Below, in pieces: positions 1 through 9,193 of a stretch of 64,000 bases of DNA. Under the pieces are notes generated by a model that was not told where the DNA came from, did not search any database, and worked only from the letters and a program-made list of their open reading frames with translations. Position 1 is the stretch's first letter, and each line of letters begins with the position of its first letter. Source of the stretch: Flavobacterium sp. N1736 (GTDB taxonomy: Bacteria; Bacteroidota; Bacteroidia; Flavobacteriales; Flavobacteriaceae); the NCBI RefSeq assembly GCF_025947065.1, contig NZ_CP109994.1, forward strand, positions 124,001-188,000, written 5' to 3'. The translations under genes and the position numbers were made by a program.

Positions 1-45
1 TTCTATAGCTTCTTCAATGGTATTGAGTTGTATTTTTGCTGACAT
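1..45 (-). CDS. ribBA: 3,4-dihydroxy-2-butanone-4-phosphate synthase / GTP cyclohydrolase II, N-terminal fragment
   Basis: Only the first 15 codons are in the window, reading MSAKIQLNTIEEAIE from the ATG complementary to 43-45. This matches the N-terminus typical of the flavobacterial riboflavin enzyme that makes DHBP from ribulose-5-phosphate. The gene lies just downstream of the LptG-type permease in the same direction, with the ATG 2 bases past the permease stop, so the two are probably co-transcribed. Whether the C-terminal GTP cyclohydrolase II domain is present cannot be seen. The identification rests on a short peptide plus conserved gene order. Confidence 0.6.
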   Translation of the reverse strand, partial: MSAKIQLNTIEEAIE

Positions 46-47
46 AA

Positions 48-1502
48 TTATTGTTTGTTTTGAGCGGGAAAAAAGCGCTCGGAAATTTTTTGAAACAGTT
101 GTGATATTGGAGTAGTAATGGCATCAAAATTAATTAAGCCATTATCGTTTGTAGCGCGATATGTTAATAAAACTGCTAACGGCAGCAATATAAATGACGA
201 CATCCATGAACCCATAAAAGGAGTCATACCGCCCTCTTGTGATAGTCTTTTTCCAAAAGTATTAATAAAGTGGAAGGTAATAAAAATCAAAACCGCAAAT
301 ACAATAGGTAAACCCAGTCCGCCTTTACGGATAATAGCACCTAGCGGAGCGCCAATAAAAAACATTAAAAAGCAGGCAAAAGCAATGACAAATTTTTCGT
401 ATAATGCCGTTAAATGCTTGTTGATGTCTCTTTGTTTATCTTTTAAATCTTTTTGAGTAGTTTCGATAGAGTATATATTGCTCGTAACCGTGCTGCTCGC
501 CATTTTTAAAATATCAGACTTTTGTTTGTTGGTATATAAAGATAAAAGATCGTTTGGCAATGCTTTTTTCTTTTTGTCTGTTTTTAAAACCTTAGGCGAA
601 GGTTTAATTCCAACGCGCTGATTTATATTTTCAGAAAATGAAACTATTTCGTTATTCAGGTTTTTGTTTAAAGAATCTAAAGTATAGCGCAATTCATTCA
701 CATTCAGCATTCCGTTTGTGCTACTTACACTTGCTTTATCTTCATCAACCTTATTTAATTCAGATAAATCAATATTGATGATTTGTTTTTTAAACTCACT
801 TTTTATAAAAGGAAGTTTAGAACGATCTTCGTATTTTTTTGGAGTAACATCCTGATAATAATAACCGTCATTCAGAACGAGCTTTAAGATACTTGATTTT
901 TCATTACTGATTAATTTACCATTTTTAGCTTTTATAACTGTTTTGTTTTCACCATAATTATTCGCTTTTTCATGAATGGTAACGCCTGTTAAGATATTCC
1001 CGTTTTCTCCTGACTTTTTGTTTACTTTAATATTATAAGTCCCAACATCATTAAACTGACCTTCGGCAATAGCCATAGCGGGTTTAGCCTGAGCAATGTT
1101 TTTTCTGAAATTAACAAATTTATATTCGGCATACGGAATTACATTATTGGCAAACCAAAATGCAACAATACTTAAAACGAAAATAAAAATGATTAAAACA
1201 CGCATTGCCCTTTGCAACGATATTCCTGAAGATTTCATAGCGGCAAACTCATAATTTTCGGCTAAATTTCCGAAAGTCATAATAGAAGCCAATAAAACCG
1301 AAAGCGGTAAAACCAGCGGAATAATTCGGGGCATTGAGAAAAGAAGGAATTTTACAACCAATATCAAATCAAGGTCTTTACCTGCTAATTCAGAGATAAA
1401 AAGCCATACAGTTTGAAGAATGAATATAAAAAAAAGGATTACAAATACCGTAGTAAATGTAATCAGAAATGTTTTTAGTAAGTATTTGTCTAAAATTTTC
1501 AA
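48..1502 (-). CDS. LptF/LptG-family (YjgP/YjgQ) lipopolysaccharide export permease
   Basis: This 484-residue inner-membrane protein has the LptF/LptG layout. N-terminal membrane segments lie at about residues 10-35, 55-75 and 95-120, a large periplasmic domain at about 130-370, and three C-terminal membrane segments at about 370-460. Family signatures visible are the opening MKILDKYLLKTFL and the coupling-helix region ENYEFAAMKSSGISLQRAMR. In the LptB2FG complex such proteins extract LPS from the inner membrane and pass it to LptC. The C-terminus ends 2 bases before the ribBA start, and the ATG sits 7 bases after the lolA stop, so the genes form a tight operon. LptF versus LptG cannot be decided from the sequence alone. 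Confidence 0.9.
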   Translation of the reverse strand: MKILDKYLLKTFLITFTTVFVILFFIFILQTVWLFISELAGKDLDLILVVKFLLFSMPRIIPLVLPLSVLLASIMTFGNLAENYEFAAMKSSGISLQRAMRVLIIFIFVLSIVAFWFANNVIPYAEYKFVNFRKNIAQAKPAMAIAEGQFNDVGTYNIKVNKKSGENGNILTGVTIHEKANNYGENKTVIKAKNGKLISNEKSSILKLVLNDGYYYQDVTPKKYEDRSKLPFIKSEFKKQIINIDLSELNKVDEDKASVSSTNGMLNVNELRYTLDSLNKNLNNEIVSFSENINQRVGIKPSPKVLKTDKKKKALPNDLLSLYTNKQKSDILKMASSTVTSNIYSIETTQKDLKDKQRDINKHLTALYEKFVIAFACFLMFFIGAPLGAIIRKGGLGLPIVFAVLIFITFHFINTFGKRLSQEGGMTPFMGSWMSSFILLPLAVLLTYRATNDNGLINFDAITTPISQLFQKISERFFPAQNKQ

Positions 1503-1509
1503 CCTTTGA

Positions 1510-2202
1510 TTAATCTAATTTGTTGATGTAGTATTTTGGATATTTGCTCGCTACAAAGGTAAATTGATTTTTTGATAAAGGCTGATTGGTTTTAAAAGAA
1601 TTAACGGTTAAAGTGGTTTTTGTTCCATTTTTTCCTGTTTCAATCAAATTATAGATGTGTTTTGTTTGTACATCAATACCTAAAAGAATTTCTTTTCTTT
1701 GATCTTTAACATTTGTTGGAGCTAATTTAATGTACTGAATTTTTCTTCCTTTTACATTTTGAACAATGTCCATATTGTATTTATATCCGGAATTAAAGAA
1801 AGTAAGCATTTTGGAAGGTGTTATAGCTACATCATCTTTTTCGTTTACTTTAGAAATGGTAACTTCTTCATCTTCAGGAACAATAGTGTAAGTTTTTTGT
1901 CCGTCGAATATTTTAGTAACACCCATAAAATTCAATACATATTGATTGCCTTTCATAATAACATTTCCTTTGCTGTCCTGATTGATATTTTCTTTTGCAT
2001 TATTCAGAGAATATTTAAAGTCAATAGCAATATTGTCGTAGCTTTTTATTTTGGCTGTTACCTCGTTCAATAAATCTTTGGCTTTTTTATCCTGAGCCTG
2101 AATAGAGGTAAAGCTCAAAAGAAATAAAAGTGCTATTTGCAAGCATTTTTTAGTTCTGTTTTTGATAGAATTGTTGTTGATTTCTTGAATTTTTGCTTTC
2201 AT
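1510..2202 (-). CDS. lolA: Outer membrane lipoprotein carrier protein LolA
   Basis: This periplasmic chaperone carries lipoproteins from LolCDE to the outer membrane. I chose the start MKAKIQEINNN at 2202 because it gives a 230-residue protein with a signal sequence (hydrophobic stretch LQIALLFLLSFTSIQAQ) and begins 8 bases after the ftsK stop. A longer frame starting at 2247 would overlap ftsK. The mature part has the LolA opening (AKDLLNEVTAKIKSYDNIAIDFKY) and the half-barrel pattern with FxGxKTYTIVPEDEEV. It is followed at 7 bases by the LptG-type permease, so lipoprotein and LPS traffic genes are linked here. Confidence 0.9.
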   Translation of the reverse strand: MKAKIQEINNNSIKNRTKKCLQIALLFLLSFTSIQAQDKKAKDLLNEVTAKIKSYDNIAIDFKYSLNNAKENINQDSKGNVIMKGNQYVLNFMGVTKIFDGQKTYTIVPEDEEVTISKVNEKDDVAITPSKMLTFFNSGYKYNMDIVQNVKGRKIQYIKLAPTNVKDQRKEILLGIDVQTKHIYNLIETGKNGTKTTLTVNSFKTNQPLSKNQFTFVASKYPKYYINKLD

Positions 2203-2209
2203 GATTGGA

Positions 2210-4660
2210 TTAATTTTGTTCATTGTTAAAAAATTGATCAAGAGCACTTAAATCTAAGATGTTCACGCTGCGGGCTTTACTGCCTTCAAACGGACCAACA
2301 ATACCGGCTGCCTCCAGTTGATCGATTAAACGACCCGCTCTGTTGTATCCTAATTTTAATTTTCTTTGCAATAAAGAGGCTGAACCTTGTTGTGCATTGA
2401 CAATAATTTCAGCGGCTTCTCTAAATAAAGTATCTCTGTCAGAAATATCCATATCAAGATTAATGCCAGTTTCTTCTCCAACAAACTCCGGAAGTAAATA
2501 AGCTGTCGCGTATGCTTTTTGTGAGCCAATGAAATCCGTGATTTTTTCAACCTCCGGAGTATCAATAAACGCACACTGCACACGAACAACATCATTTCCG
2601 TTCGTATATAATAAATCTCCACGACCAATCAACTGATCAGCTCCCTGCGTATCCAAAATAGTTCTTGAGTCAATTTTTGAAGTTACTCTAAATGCAATTC
2701 TGGCAGGAAAATTCGCTTTAATCAAACCTGTAATTACGTTTACAGATGGTCTTTGTGTCGCGATAATCAAGTGAATACCAATAGCACGCGCTAACTGAGC
2801 CAAACGCGCAATCGGAATTTCGACTTCTTTACCGGCAGTCATAATCAAATCGGCAAACTCATCGACAACCAATATAATATAAGGTAAAAATCTATGTCCC
2901 GCTTCCGGATTTAATTTTCTGGCTTTAAATTTATCGTTGTATTCCTTGATATTACGCACCATTGCATCTTTCAACAATGAATAACGGTTATCCATTTCAA
3001 CACAAAGGGAGTTTAATGTGTTCACTACTTTTGCATTATCCGTAATAATCGCATCTCCAGCATCAGGAAGTTTGGCTAAATAATGTCTTTCTATTTTATT
3101 AAAAAGTGTAAGCTCGACTTTTTTCGGATCGACCAAAACAAATTTCACTTCCGCCGGATGTTTTTTGTATAAAAGCGAAGTCAAAACCGCATTCAATCCA
3201 ACAGATTTTCCTTGTCCTGTCGCACCAGCCATCAATAAGTGAGGCATTTTGGCTAAATCGACAACAAAAGTTTCGTTCGAAATGGTTTTTCCCAATGCAA
3301 TTGGCAATTCCATTTCAGCTTCCTGAAATTTAGCTGAACCAATAACACTTTTCATCGAAACCATTGTAGGATTTTTATTCGGAACCTCGATACCAATTGT
3401 TCCTTTTCCTGGTATTGGCGCAATAATACGAATTCCCAAAGCCGAAAGAGACAAAGCAATATCATCTTCTAAACTCTTAATTTTAGAAATTCTGATACCC
3501 GCCTCAGGTACAATTTCGTATAAAGTTACCGATGGACCAACGGTCGCTTTAATTTGTGCAATTTCAATTTTGTAGTTACGAAGTGTATCTACAATTTTGT
3601 TTTTATTTTCTTCTAATTCTTCCTGATTAATCGTGATTCCGCCCGTCGAATATTCTTTTAATAAATCAATTGTTGGAAATTTATAATTCGATAAATCTAA
3701 AGTTGGGTCAAATAATCCAAAATCAGCTACTAAACGAGATGCCAGATTTTCTTCGATAATATCTTCTTCTTCTGCTTTTTCGATAACAAATTCCTCATGA
3801 TGCGCAGGAGTTTCCGTTACCGGATTTATATTCATTTGAAGCGGTTTCGCAACAGGATTCAAATCAATTTCAGACGAATGATTTATCGTAGGTTTTAAGG
3901 CTTCTTTGTTGATTTCGAACTGAGTATCTTCTGTTTTTAAGTGAATATTATCCAATTCAGGATCTTCCTCCTCAATTGCAAATTCTTCTAAATTATAAGC
4001 GCTTTCCGTTTGTGGCTGCGTATTTAAAGAACTTAATTCTGATTTGATTTCTTTTTTAGTAGAATCAAAATAGGATTGAATTTTTTCAGGAGATAGTTTT
4101 ATTTTGAAAATCAAGTACACAATTAATCCGAAAAGCAGCGCCAGTAAAGTTCCTGTTTTTCCGATATAATCCTGCGAGAATAAATTTAGTTCATAACCAA
4201 TAGTTCCGCCTAATTCAGGGGCAGATGTGGCAAAGAATCCAAATAATATAGATACAATAATAATGGCAAATAAATCCCAAAACCAAATGTTTTTAAGTTT
4301 TCTAAGCGATAATTCCAGCGCTAAAAACATTCCAGTCAGGAAAAATAATCTAACAAGAATAAAAGATGCAATTCCAAATCCTCGATATACAATCAAATCT
4401 GCAAGATAAGCGCCAAATTTCCCCAGCCAGTTTTGCACCACTTCAGAACGATCATCAAGCTTACTAACAGCACTTTGATCTAACTGCCATTGCCCGTTGA
4501 CGTAAAAAGAAATAAATGCAACTAATAATGCAATAGAAAATAATATCAAAAGACAGCCCATAACAAAACGTTGCTGTTTGTTGGGTCTCCAAGATTTTAA
4601 ACTCTCAGCTTTTGGTTCGGTTTTTTTGTTTACAGTATCTTTTTTGGTTGTTTTTGCCAT
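2210..4660 (-). CDS. ftsK: DNA translocase FtsK/SpoIIIE
   Basis: The 816-residue protein has four N-terminal membrane helices (about 30-190), an acidic linker (about 200-330), and a motor domain. Walker A is GATGQGKS, Walker B is ILVVDEFADL, and the C-terminal gamma winged helix includes GYNRAGRLIDQLEAAGIVG. FtsK anchors at the septum and pumps chromosome ends toward dif for XerCD resolution. The gamma domain is complete, so KOPS-like reading should be intact. It lies 18 bases downstream of dgkA and 8 bases upstream of lolA, an order I regard as common in Flavobacterium. Confidence 0.97.
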   Translation of the reverse strand: MAKTTKKDTVNKKTEPKAESLKSWRPNKQQRFVMGCLLILFSIALLVAFISFYVNGQWQLDQSAVSKLDDRSEVVQNWLGKFGAYLADLIVYRGFGIASFILVRLFFLTGMFLALELSLRKLKNIWFWDLFAIIIVSILFGFFATSAPELGGTIGYELNLFSQDYIGKTGTLLALLFGLIVYLIFKIKLSPEKIQSYFDSTKKEIKSELSSLNTQPQTESAYNLEEFAIEEEDPELDNIHLKTEDTQFEINKEALKPTINHSSEIDLNPVAKPLQMNINPVTETPAHHEEFVIEKAEEEDIIEENLASRLVADFGLFDPTLDLSNYKFPTIDLLKEYSTGGITINQEELEENKNKIVDTLRNYKIEIAQIKATVGPSVTLYEIVPEAGIRISKIKSLEDDIALSLSALGIRIIAPIPGKGTIGIEVPNKNPTMVSMKSVIGSAKFQEAEMELPIALGKTISNETFVVDLAKMPHLLMAGATGQGKSVGLNAVLTSLLYKKHPAEVKFVLVDPKKVELTLFNKIERHYLAKLPDAGDAIITDNAKVVNTLNSLCVEMDNRYSLLKDAMVRNIKEYNDKFKARKLNPEAGHRFLPYIILVVDEFADLIMTAGKEVEIPIARLAQLARAIGIHLIIATQRPSVNVITGLIKANFPARIAFRVTSKIDSRTILDTQGADQLIGRGDLLYTNGNDVVRVQCAFIDTPEVEKITDFIGSQKAYATAYLLPEFVGEETGINLDMDISDRDTLFREAAEIIVNAQQGSASLLQRKLKLGYNRAGRLIDQLEAAGIVGPFEGSKARSVNILDLSALDQFFNNEQN

Positions 4661-4678
4661 TCTTGCGTTTAGTATTGC

Positions 4679-5053
4679 CTATATAAATTTGGGTAAATAA
4701 ATAATCAAGCCTATTGCTATTGCGGTCATTGCGGCAAAAAATACCGCCCCGGCAGCAATATCTTTAATAAATCCGATTCTTTTACTGTAATCAGGATGAA
4801 TAAAATCGGCAATTTTTTCTACAGCCGTATTCAGTCCTTCAATACTCATTACCAAGCCGATGGCTAATACCTGGAAAAGCCATTCGGTTTGTGAAATTTT
4901 AAAATAGAACCCGGCAATAGTCATTACAATTCCCAATGAGAACTGTACCATAATGCTGTGCTCTGTTTTTATAAGTTTAACAGCACCGTTAAAAGCATAC
5001 GTCATGCTTTTTAACCGGCCTGTTACAAAAGTATTATCTTTTTCAAATGTCAT
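4679..5053 (-). CDS. dgkA: Diacylglycerol kinase (DgkA family)
   Basis: This 124-residue integral membrane kinase has three predicted helices (about 35-52, 58-75 and 98-120). The family signature EGLNTAVEKIADF lies in the second half and is followed by KDIAAGAVFFAA. DgkA-type enzymes phosphorylate lipid substrates such as diacylglycerol or undecaprenol and recycle by-products of envelope synthesis. The length is normal for the family. It starts 10 bases after tpx in the same direction and is followed by ftsK. Substrate (diacylglycerol or undecaprenol) cannot be told from the sequence. Confidence 0.92.
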   Translation of the reverse strand: MTFEKDNTFVTGRLKSMTYAFNGAVKLIKTEHSIMVQFSLGIVMTIAGFYFKISQTEWLFQVLAIGLVMSIEGLNTAVEKIADFIHPDYSKRIGFIKDIAAGAVFFAAMTAIAIGLIIYLPKFI

Positions 5054-5063
5054 TATATGGATA

Positions 5064-5561
5064 TTATAATGCTGCTAAAGCTGCTTCGTAATTTGGTTCG
5101 TTTGCAATTTCAGCAACTTGTTCTGTATGAGTGATTTTACCATTAGCATCAACAACAATAATCGCTCTAGAGTGTAAACCTGCTAAAGGTCCGTCAACAA
5201 TTTCTAAACCATTTGTTTTACCAAAAGTTCCAGCTTGAAAATCAGATAAGTTTACTACATTTTCTAAACCTTCGGCTCCACAAAAACGTTTTTGAGCAAA
5301 TGGAAGATCTCTTGAAATACATAAAACAGTAGTGTTTTCTAAGTTACTCGCACTTTCGTTGAATTTTCTAACAGAAGTTGCACAAGTTCCCGTATCAATA
5401 CTTGGAAAAATATTTAAAACTAATTTTTTACCGGCAAAATTGCTTAATGAAGCTACTGATAAATCATTTTGTACTAATTTGAAATCAGCAAGTTGAGATC
5501 CAACTGTTGGTAATTCTCCCGAAGTATGAATAGGATTTCCTCCTAATGTTATTGAAGCCAT
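5064..5561 (-). CDS. tpx: Thiol peroxidase (Tpx, atypical 2-Cys peroxiredoxin)
   Basis: At 165 residues the protein matches Tpx in length and order of motifs. The peroxidatic cysteine C60 sits in FPSIDTGTCATSVRKF, and the resolving cysteine C94 in LPFAQKRFCGAEGLENV, the usual pair spaced by about 34 residues. It reduces hydroperoxides using thioredoxin in the cytoplasm. The upstream 386 bases hold a palindromic repeat and a terminator for the preceding gene, so tpx probably has its own promoter and may carry dgkA with it. It is the first of two peroxiredoxin genes within 2.5 kb. Confidence 0.96.
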   Translation of the reverse strand: MASITLGGNPIHTSGELPTVGSQLADFKLVQNDLSVASLSNFAGKKLVLNIFPSIDTGTCATSVRKFNESASNLENTTVLCISRDLPFAQKRFCGAEGLENVVNLSDFQAGTFGKTNGLEIVDGPLAGLHSRAIIVVDANGKITHTEQVAEIANEPNYEAALAAL

Positions 5562-5701
5562 GATTTTTGTTTAAATTTATGAGGTTCAAAAGTAAGGATT
5601 AATATTTGAATCTAAAAGTATTTGTTAGCGTTGTGATTAGAATTAGGCTACTTTTAAGATAACGAATAATTTGGCATTTTTGTTGTAAACGCCTGTTGTT
5701 T

Positions 5702-5800
5702 GTCTTTGAGGGGAACGAAGCAATCTCGCTGGCAAGAGCAAACTTTGAGGATCATTAAAACGGATCAACTGCGTGAGGTTGCTTCGTTCCTCGCAATGAC
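5702..5800. repeat. Palindromic intergenic repeat (GAACGAAGCAATCTC family)
   Basis: Imperfect inverted repeat. The left arm at 5702-5727 includes GGGAACGAAGCAATCTC, and the right arm at 5775-5800 reads GAGGTTGCTTCGTTCCTCGC. Related arms occur at 37826-37857 and, inverted, at 38130-38161. It fills most of the 386-base gap between tpx and the DUF6952-like gene. No coding potential is seen. Confidence 0.6.
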
Positions 5801-5874
5801 TTTGCATGTGCTGAAAACTGAAAACTGCGACTGAAAAACCTAAAAACTGAAAACAGAGCCTGAGACTATAAACT

Positions 5875-5912
5875 AAAAAAAAGCGTTTTCTTATTCAGAA
5901 AACGCTTTTTTT
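5875..5912 (-). terminator. Rho-independent-like terminator after the DUF6952-like gene
   Basis: A strong stem pairs AAAAGCGTTTTC (5879-5890) with GAAAACGCTTTT (5898-5909) around a 7-base loop, with A and T tracts on both sides. On the minus strand it follows the gene at 5948-6205 by about 35 bases. Confidence 0.75.
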
Positions 5913-5947
5913 AGTCATGTTTTTTATTTGTACTGAGGAAAGGCCGA

Positions 5948-6205
5948 TTATTTATCTATAGAACCTAAAACACGTTTCATGAACGCATTCAATGCTTCTT
6001 TTTTGTCTGTGCCCTGAACCACCATTTTGTGTACTTCAAGTGCGCCATACATGTTTGAAATTAATTCGCCAATTACATCTAATTCTTCATCTTTTAGAGA
6101 AGGAATTTCAGTCATAGCCTCCAAAACTTCAATAGTTTCGATGATATAATCCTGATCGTTTTCTTCGATAAATTGCGTTAATTGCTTTATTACGGGTAAT
6201 TTCAT
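5948..6205 (-). CDS. Small acidic protein resembling DUF6952
   Basis: An 85-residue acidic, probably all-helical protein (MKLPVIKQLTQFIEENDQD at the start) with no signal or membrane segment. It resembles the small DUF6952 proteins that I associate with thioredoxin and peroxiredoxin genes in Flavobacteriaceae. The segment EVHKMVVQGTDKKEALNAFM is its most distinctive part. It lies 84 bases downstream of the thioredoxin gene and ends before a clear terminator, so it looks like the last gene of a peroxide-response group (peroxiredoxin, thioredoxin, this protein). Its biochemical role is unknown. Confidence 0.7.
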   Translation of the reverse strand: MKLPVIKQLTQFIEENDQDYIIETIEVLEAMTEIPSLKDEELDVIGELISNMYGALEVHKMVVQGTDKKEALNAFMKRVLGSIDK

Positions 6206-6289
6206 TTTTTTAGATTTTTAGATTACTCGATTATTGGATTTTTAGGTAAGATTCAAAAAATCTAATAGTCTAAAAATCTAATGATCTGT

Positions 6290-6598
6290 TTACGCAATTG
6301 CGTTTACCAAGTCGATTAAAACTTCTTGTTTGTTGGTTTGAGTTTCTCCAACTAATTTTCCGTTTACGAAAGTTGCGAATGTTGGCAAGTTGCTTACATT
6401 GGCTAATTTTCTTGATTCAGGAGAATTTTCAGCATCAACCAAAACAAAAGTGATAGCTTCATTTTCTGTTGCTAATTTTTTGAATTTTGGTTTCATAATA
6501 CGGCAATTTCCACACCATGAAGCTGAATATTGTACTACTACTTTTTCGTTTTTAGCAACTAAATCTGCTAACGTATCTTCGTTTAAGTCGATTAACAT
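6290..6598 (-). CDS. Thioredoxin-family protein with a CGNC active site
   Basis: The 102-residue protein has a thioredoxin fold opening and the active site ASWCGNCRIMKPKF (C29, C32) in place of the usual WCGPC. The cis-proline is in NLPTFATFVNGK. With no signal sequence it should act in the cytoplasm. It lies about 200 bases downstream of a 2-Cys peroxiredoxin and just upstream of the DUF6952-like gene, so it is a good candidate for the dedicated reductant of that peroxiredoxin. The Asn in place of Pro should alter redox potential and partner choice; that is inference. Confidence 0.88.
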   Translation of the reverse strand: MLIDLNEDTLADLVAKNEKVVVQYSASWCGNCRIMKPKFKKLATENEAITFVLVDAENSPESRKLANVSNLPTFATFVNGKLVGETQTNKQEVLIDLVNAIA

Positions 6599-6804
6599 TT
6601 GTTTGTTTTTTAAGGTTCAAAGTGGCAAAGGTTCAAAGGGACAAAGTTTTTGAAACTTCGTTTGTCTTCGTTGCTGTGCAACTTTGTAAAATTTTGAGTG
6701 GTTTAAGAGGCAAAGGTTCAGGGATATTAAGTTTAAAACTTAGTAAATCGCAGCAAAAAACCTTTGCTGCTTTGTACCTCTGAACCTTTGTACCTTTATA
6801 AAAA
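6599..6804. repeat. Low-complexity CAAAGGTTCAAAG repeats between thioredoxin and peroxiredoxin genes
   Basis: The 206-base gap is made of variants of GGTTCAAAGTGGCAAAGG and their complements (for example CTCTGAACCTTTGTACC near 6777-6794). Similar words recur at 31251-31292. Some pairs can fold into hairpins, such as AGCAAAAAACCTTTGCTGC near 6751-6769. No gene is seen. Confidence 0.55.
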
Positions 6805-7443
6805 TTAGTTTGCGCTCAAATACTCAGCAGTACTGATTCTGTCAGCAGACATAGCTTCTTTACCAGCTTCCCAGTTTGCAGGACAAACTTCTCCTTTTTC
6901 CTGAATGTGAGTGTAAGCATCAACCATACGTAAGTATTCGTTTACGTTACGTCCTAATGGCATATCGTTAACACTTTCGTGGAAAATTTTTCCAGTTTCG
7001 TCAATTAAATAAGTAGCTCTGTAAGTTACGTTTGAACCTTCGATGATAACTGAATCAGTTTCTTCGCTGTATTCTGTAGATTCAATATCTAAAATTCCTA
7101 AAATGTTAGATAAGTTACGGTTTGTATCTGCTAAAATTGGGTAAGTTACACCTTCAATTCCACCGTTGTTTTTTGGAGTGTTTAACCAGGCAAAGTGTAC
7201 TTCGTTTGTGTCGCAAGAAGCTCCGATTACGATAGTATTTCTTTTTTCAAATTCTGGTAATGCAGCTTGAAAGGCGTGTAATTCAGTTGGACATACAAAA
7301 GTGAAATCTTTTGGGTACCAAAATAATAATACTTTTTTGTTATTGTTTACTGCTTCTTCAAAAATGTTAATTTTTAAGTTATCACCCATTTCTGAGATAG
7401 CATCTACTGCAATACTTGGGAATTTTTTTCCTACTAAAGACAT
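6805..7443 (-). CDS. Peroxiredoxin (typical 2-Cys, AhpC/Prx1 type)
   Basis: The 212-residue enzyme has the peroxidatic site DFTFVCPTELHAF (C51) and a C-terminal resolving cysteine in GEVCPANW (C187), as in typical 2-Cys peroxiredoxins that form disulfide-linked dimers. It reduces hydrogen peroxide and organic peroxides in the cytoplasm. There is no ahpF nearby; the CGNC thioredoxin gene downstream is the likely electron donor. The start MSLVGKKFPS is the only good one. An AT-rich 130-base region upstream should contain its promoter. Confidence 0.95.
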   Translation of the reverse strand: MSLVGKKFPSIAVDAISEMGDNLKINIFEEAVNNNKKVLLFWYPKDFTFVCPTELHAFQAALPEFEKRNTIVIGASCDTNEVHFAWLNTPKNNGGIEGVTYPILADTNRNLSNILGILDIESTEYSEETDSVIIEGSNVTYRATYLIDETGKIFHESVNDMPLGRNVNEYLRMVDAYTHIQEKGEVCPANWEAGKEAMSADRISTAEYLSAN

Positions 7444-7577
7444 ATTTTTCGTTTTAAGTTAAATATTTATTTAGTGCAAAAGTAGGGTATAACTAAAGCT
7501 ATTTACAATAAGATGTAATTATTAATATTTATTTAATAATAACTTTTAATTATGGTTTATGGATAGTGATTTGTAAC

Positions 7578-9191
7578 TTATTGAAATTCAATATTAACGG
7601 GTAAATTTCCTGAATATTTTTTATTTTCAAGAAATTGAATTCCTGCAATTTTTTGAAATTCTTCAAAATCCTGATATGCCTCAATCAATCCTGAAGCCTT
7701 TGAAAGATCCGGAATTAATGGTAAAACATAAGGATTTCCGAAAACATAAATAACGCATTTTTTAGTTTGAAGAAGATGCGAAAGCAAAGCTAAAACTTCA
7801 TCATTAACTTCAAAATTATTCAAAGGTTTTGCCTTCGGAACAAATAAAGATATAAGAATAGTTTCAAAATTTTCCAGTTCTTTTTTTATAGATGAAATAT
7901 CAGAAATTTCTAAATTTTCAAAAGCAAATTCCGGCGAAGATAATTTTGAGTTTAAGGTTTTGAAAAAAGTATTCTCAACATTTTTATACAAACTCAATTT
8001 TGCTAATTTGTTTCTTTTTTGAGCTTCAAAAATCAATTCAGAATTTTGATTATCAATAACTTTTGTAATGCAGTTTTCTGCGATTTCAAGATTTAAAACG
8101 GATGCTTTTTCGAAATTTAATTCTCCGGTTGCAGAAAAAGAATCATTTAAAAGACCCACTTTTTCTTTGGCTTTCATAATTCTGTTGAAACTTTCTTCAA
8201 TACGATCCGGCGAAGCATTTTTAAGAATGGCTTCAATTCCTTCGGGAACATTTTCGGCGAAGCATAAAATATCATTTCCGGCGTTGAACGCTTCCCATTC
8301 TAATTCACCTTTGGTTTCATACAATTTAGAAACGCTGTGCATGTTTAATGCATCAGAAATTACCAAACCATCATAACCTAATTTCTCGCGCAAAAGCGTT
8401 TCAATAATAGGTTTTGATAAAGTTGCCGATGTATTTTTTCCGTCATTTAAACTCGGAACCGCCAAATGTCCAATCATAATCGAGTCGACATTATTTTCAA
8501 TTCCTTTAATGAACGGATATAATTCGTTTTCTAATAATTCTTCAAGAGTTTCATTTAAAACCGGCAATCCCAAATGCGAATCGACATTCGTATTTCCGTG
8601 TCCGGGAAAGTGTTTCAGGCAGCCTAAAATACCAACTTCCGACATTCCTTTCAAATATTCAACAGCAAAATCAGCAACTTTCTTTTTATTTTCACCAAAA
8701 GAGCGATACCCAATAACCGGATTATTTGGGTTATTATTAATGTCTGCCAAAGGAGATAAATTATAATGAATTCCGGCAGCTTTTAAATCTAAACCAATTT
8801 GTTTTCCAACTTCATAAACCAAATTAGATTTATTTTCGGGTAAAGCGCCAAGTGTAATGGCATACGGATATTGCGGTGTTTTTTCTATACGCATCGCCAA
8901 ACCCCATTCTGCATCAATACTAATTAAAAGTGGAGTAGAAGCGGCCTTTTGATAGCGAACAATTAAGTCTTTAATTTTTTGATAACTATCGTCATTAAAA
9001 ACAACTTTTTTCTTGCTTTCATAATTCGTTGCAGCGCTCGCCCGACTGTGAAAAAAAGTCAGTCCGCCAATGTTGTGTTCTTTGATCAAACGTTCGGTTT
9101 CCTGAATATTTTCTTCGGTATCGTTTATAAAAACAGCAGGAAAAAAGAATTGTCCCACTTTTTGTTTTAATGCTTCAGCTGTCATTTTCAT
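7578..9191 (-). CDS. Glycoside hydrolase family 3, beta-N-acetylhexosaminidase (NagZ-like)
   Basis: GH3 N-terminal domain protein with the NagZ signature KHFPGHGNTNVDSHLGLP and the nucleophile motif VISDALNMHS. From the chosen ATG at 9191 it is 537 residues, longer than E. coli NagZ because of a ~190-residue C-terminal extension that resembles the GH3 C-terminal domain. No signal peptide is seen, so it should act in the cytoplasm, cleaving GlcNAc from GlcNAc-anhydroMurNAc. The start at 9191 is preferred over 9215 because a remnant of the upstream GNAT gene ends 2 bases before it. The neighbours AmpG-like permease and AnmK fit a peptidoglycan recycling role. Confidence 0.85.
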   Translation of the reverse strand: MKMTAEALKQKVGQFFFPAVFINDTEENIQETERLIKEHNIGGLTFFHSRASAATNYESKKKVVFNDDSYQKIKDLIVRYQKAASTPLLISIDAEWGLAMRIEKTPQYPYAITLGALPENKSNLVYEVGKQIGLDLKAAGIHYNLSPLADINNNPNNPVIGYRSFGENKKKVADFAVEYLKGMSEVGILGCLKHFPGHGNTNVDSHLGLPVLNETLEELLENELYPFIKGIENNVDSIMIGHLAVPSLNDGKNTSATLSKPIIETLLREKLGYDGLVISDALNMHSVSKLYETKGELEWEAFNAGNDILCFAENVPEGIEAILKNASPDRIEESFNRIMKAKEKVGLLNDSFSATGELNFEKASVLNLEIAENCITKVIDNQNSELIFEAQKRNKLAKLSLYKNVENTFFKTLNSKLSSPEFAFENLEISDISSIKKELENFETILISLFVPKAKPLNNFEVNDEVLALLSHLLQTKKCVIYVFGNPYVLPLIPDLSKASGLIEAYQDFEEFQKIAGIQFLENKKYSGNLPVNIEFQ

Positions 9192-9193
9192 TA

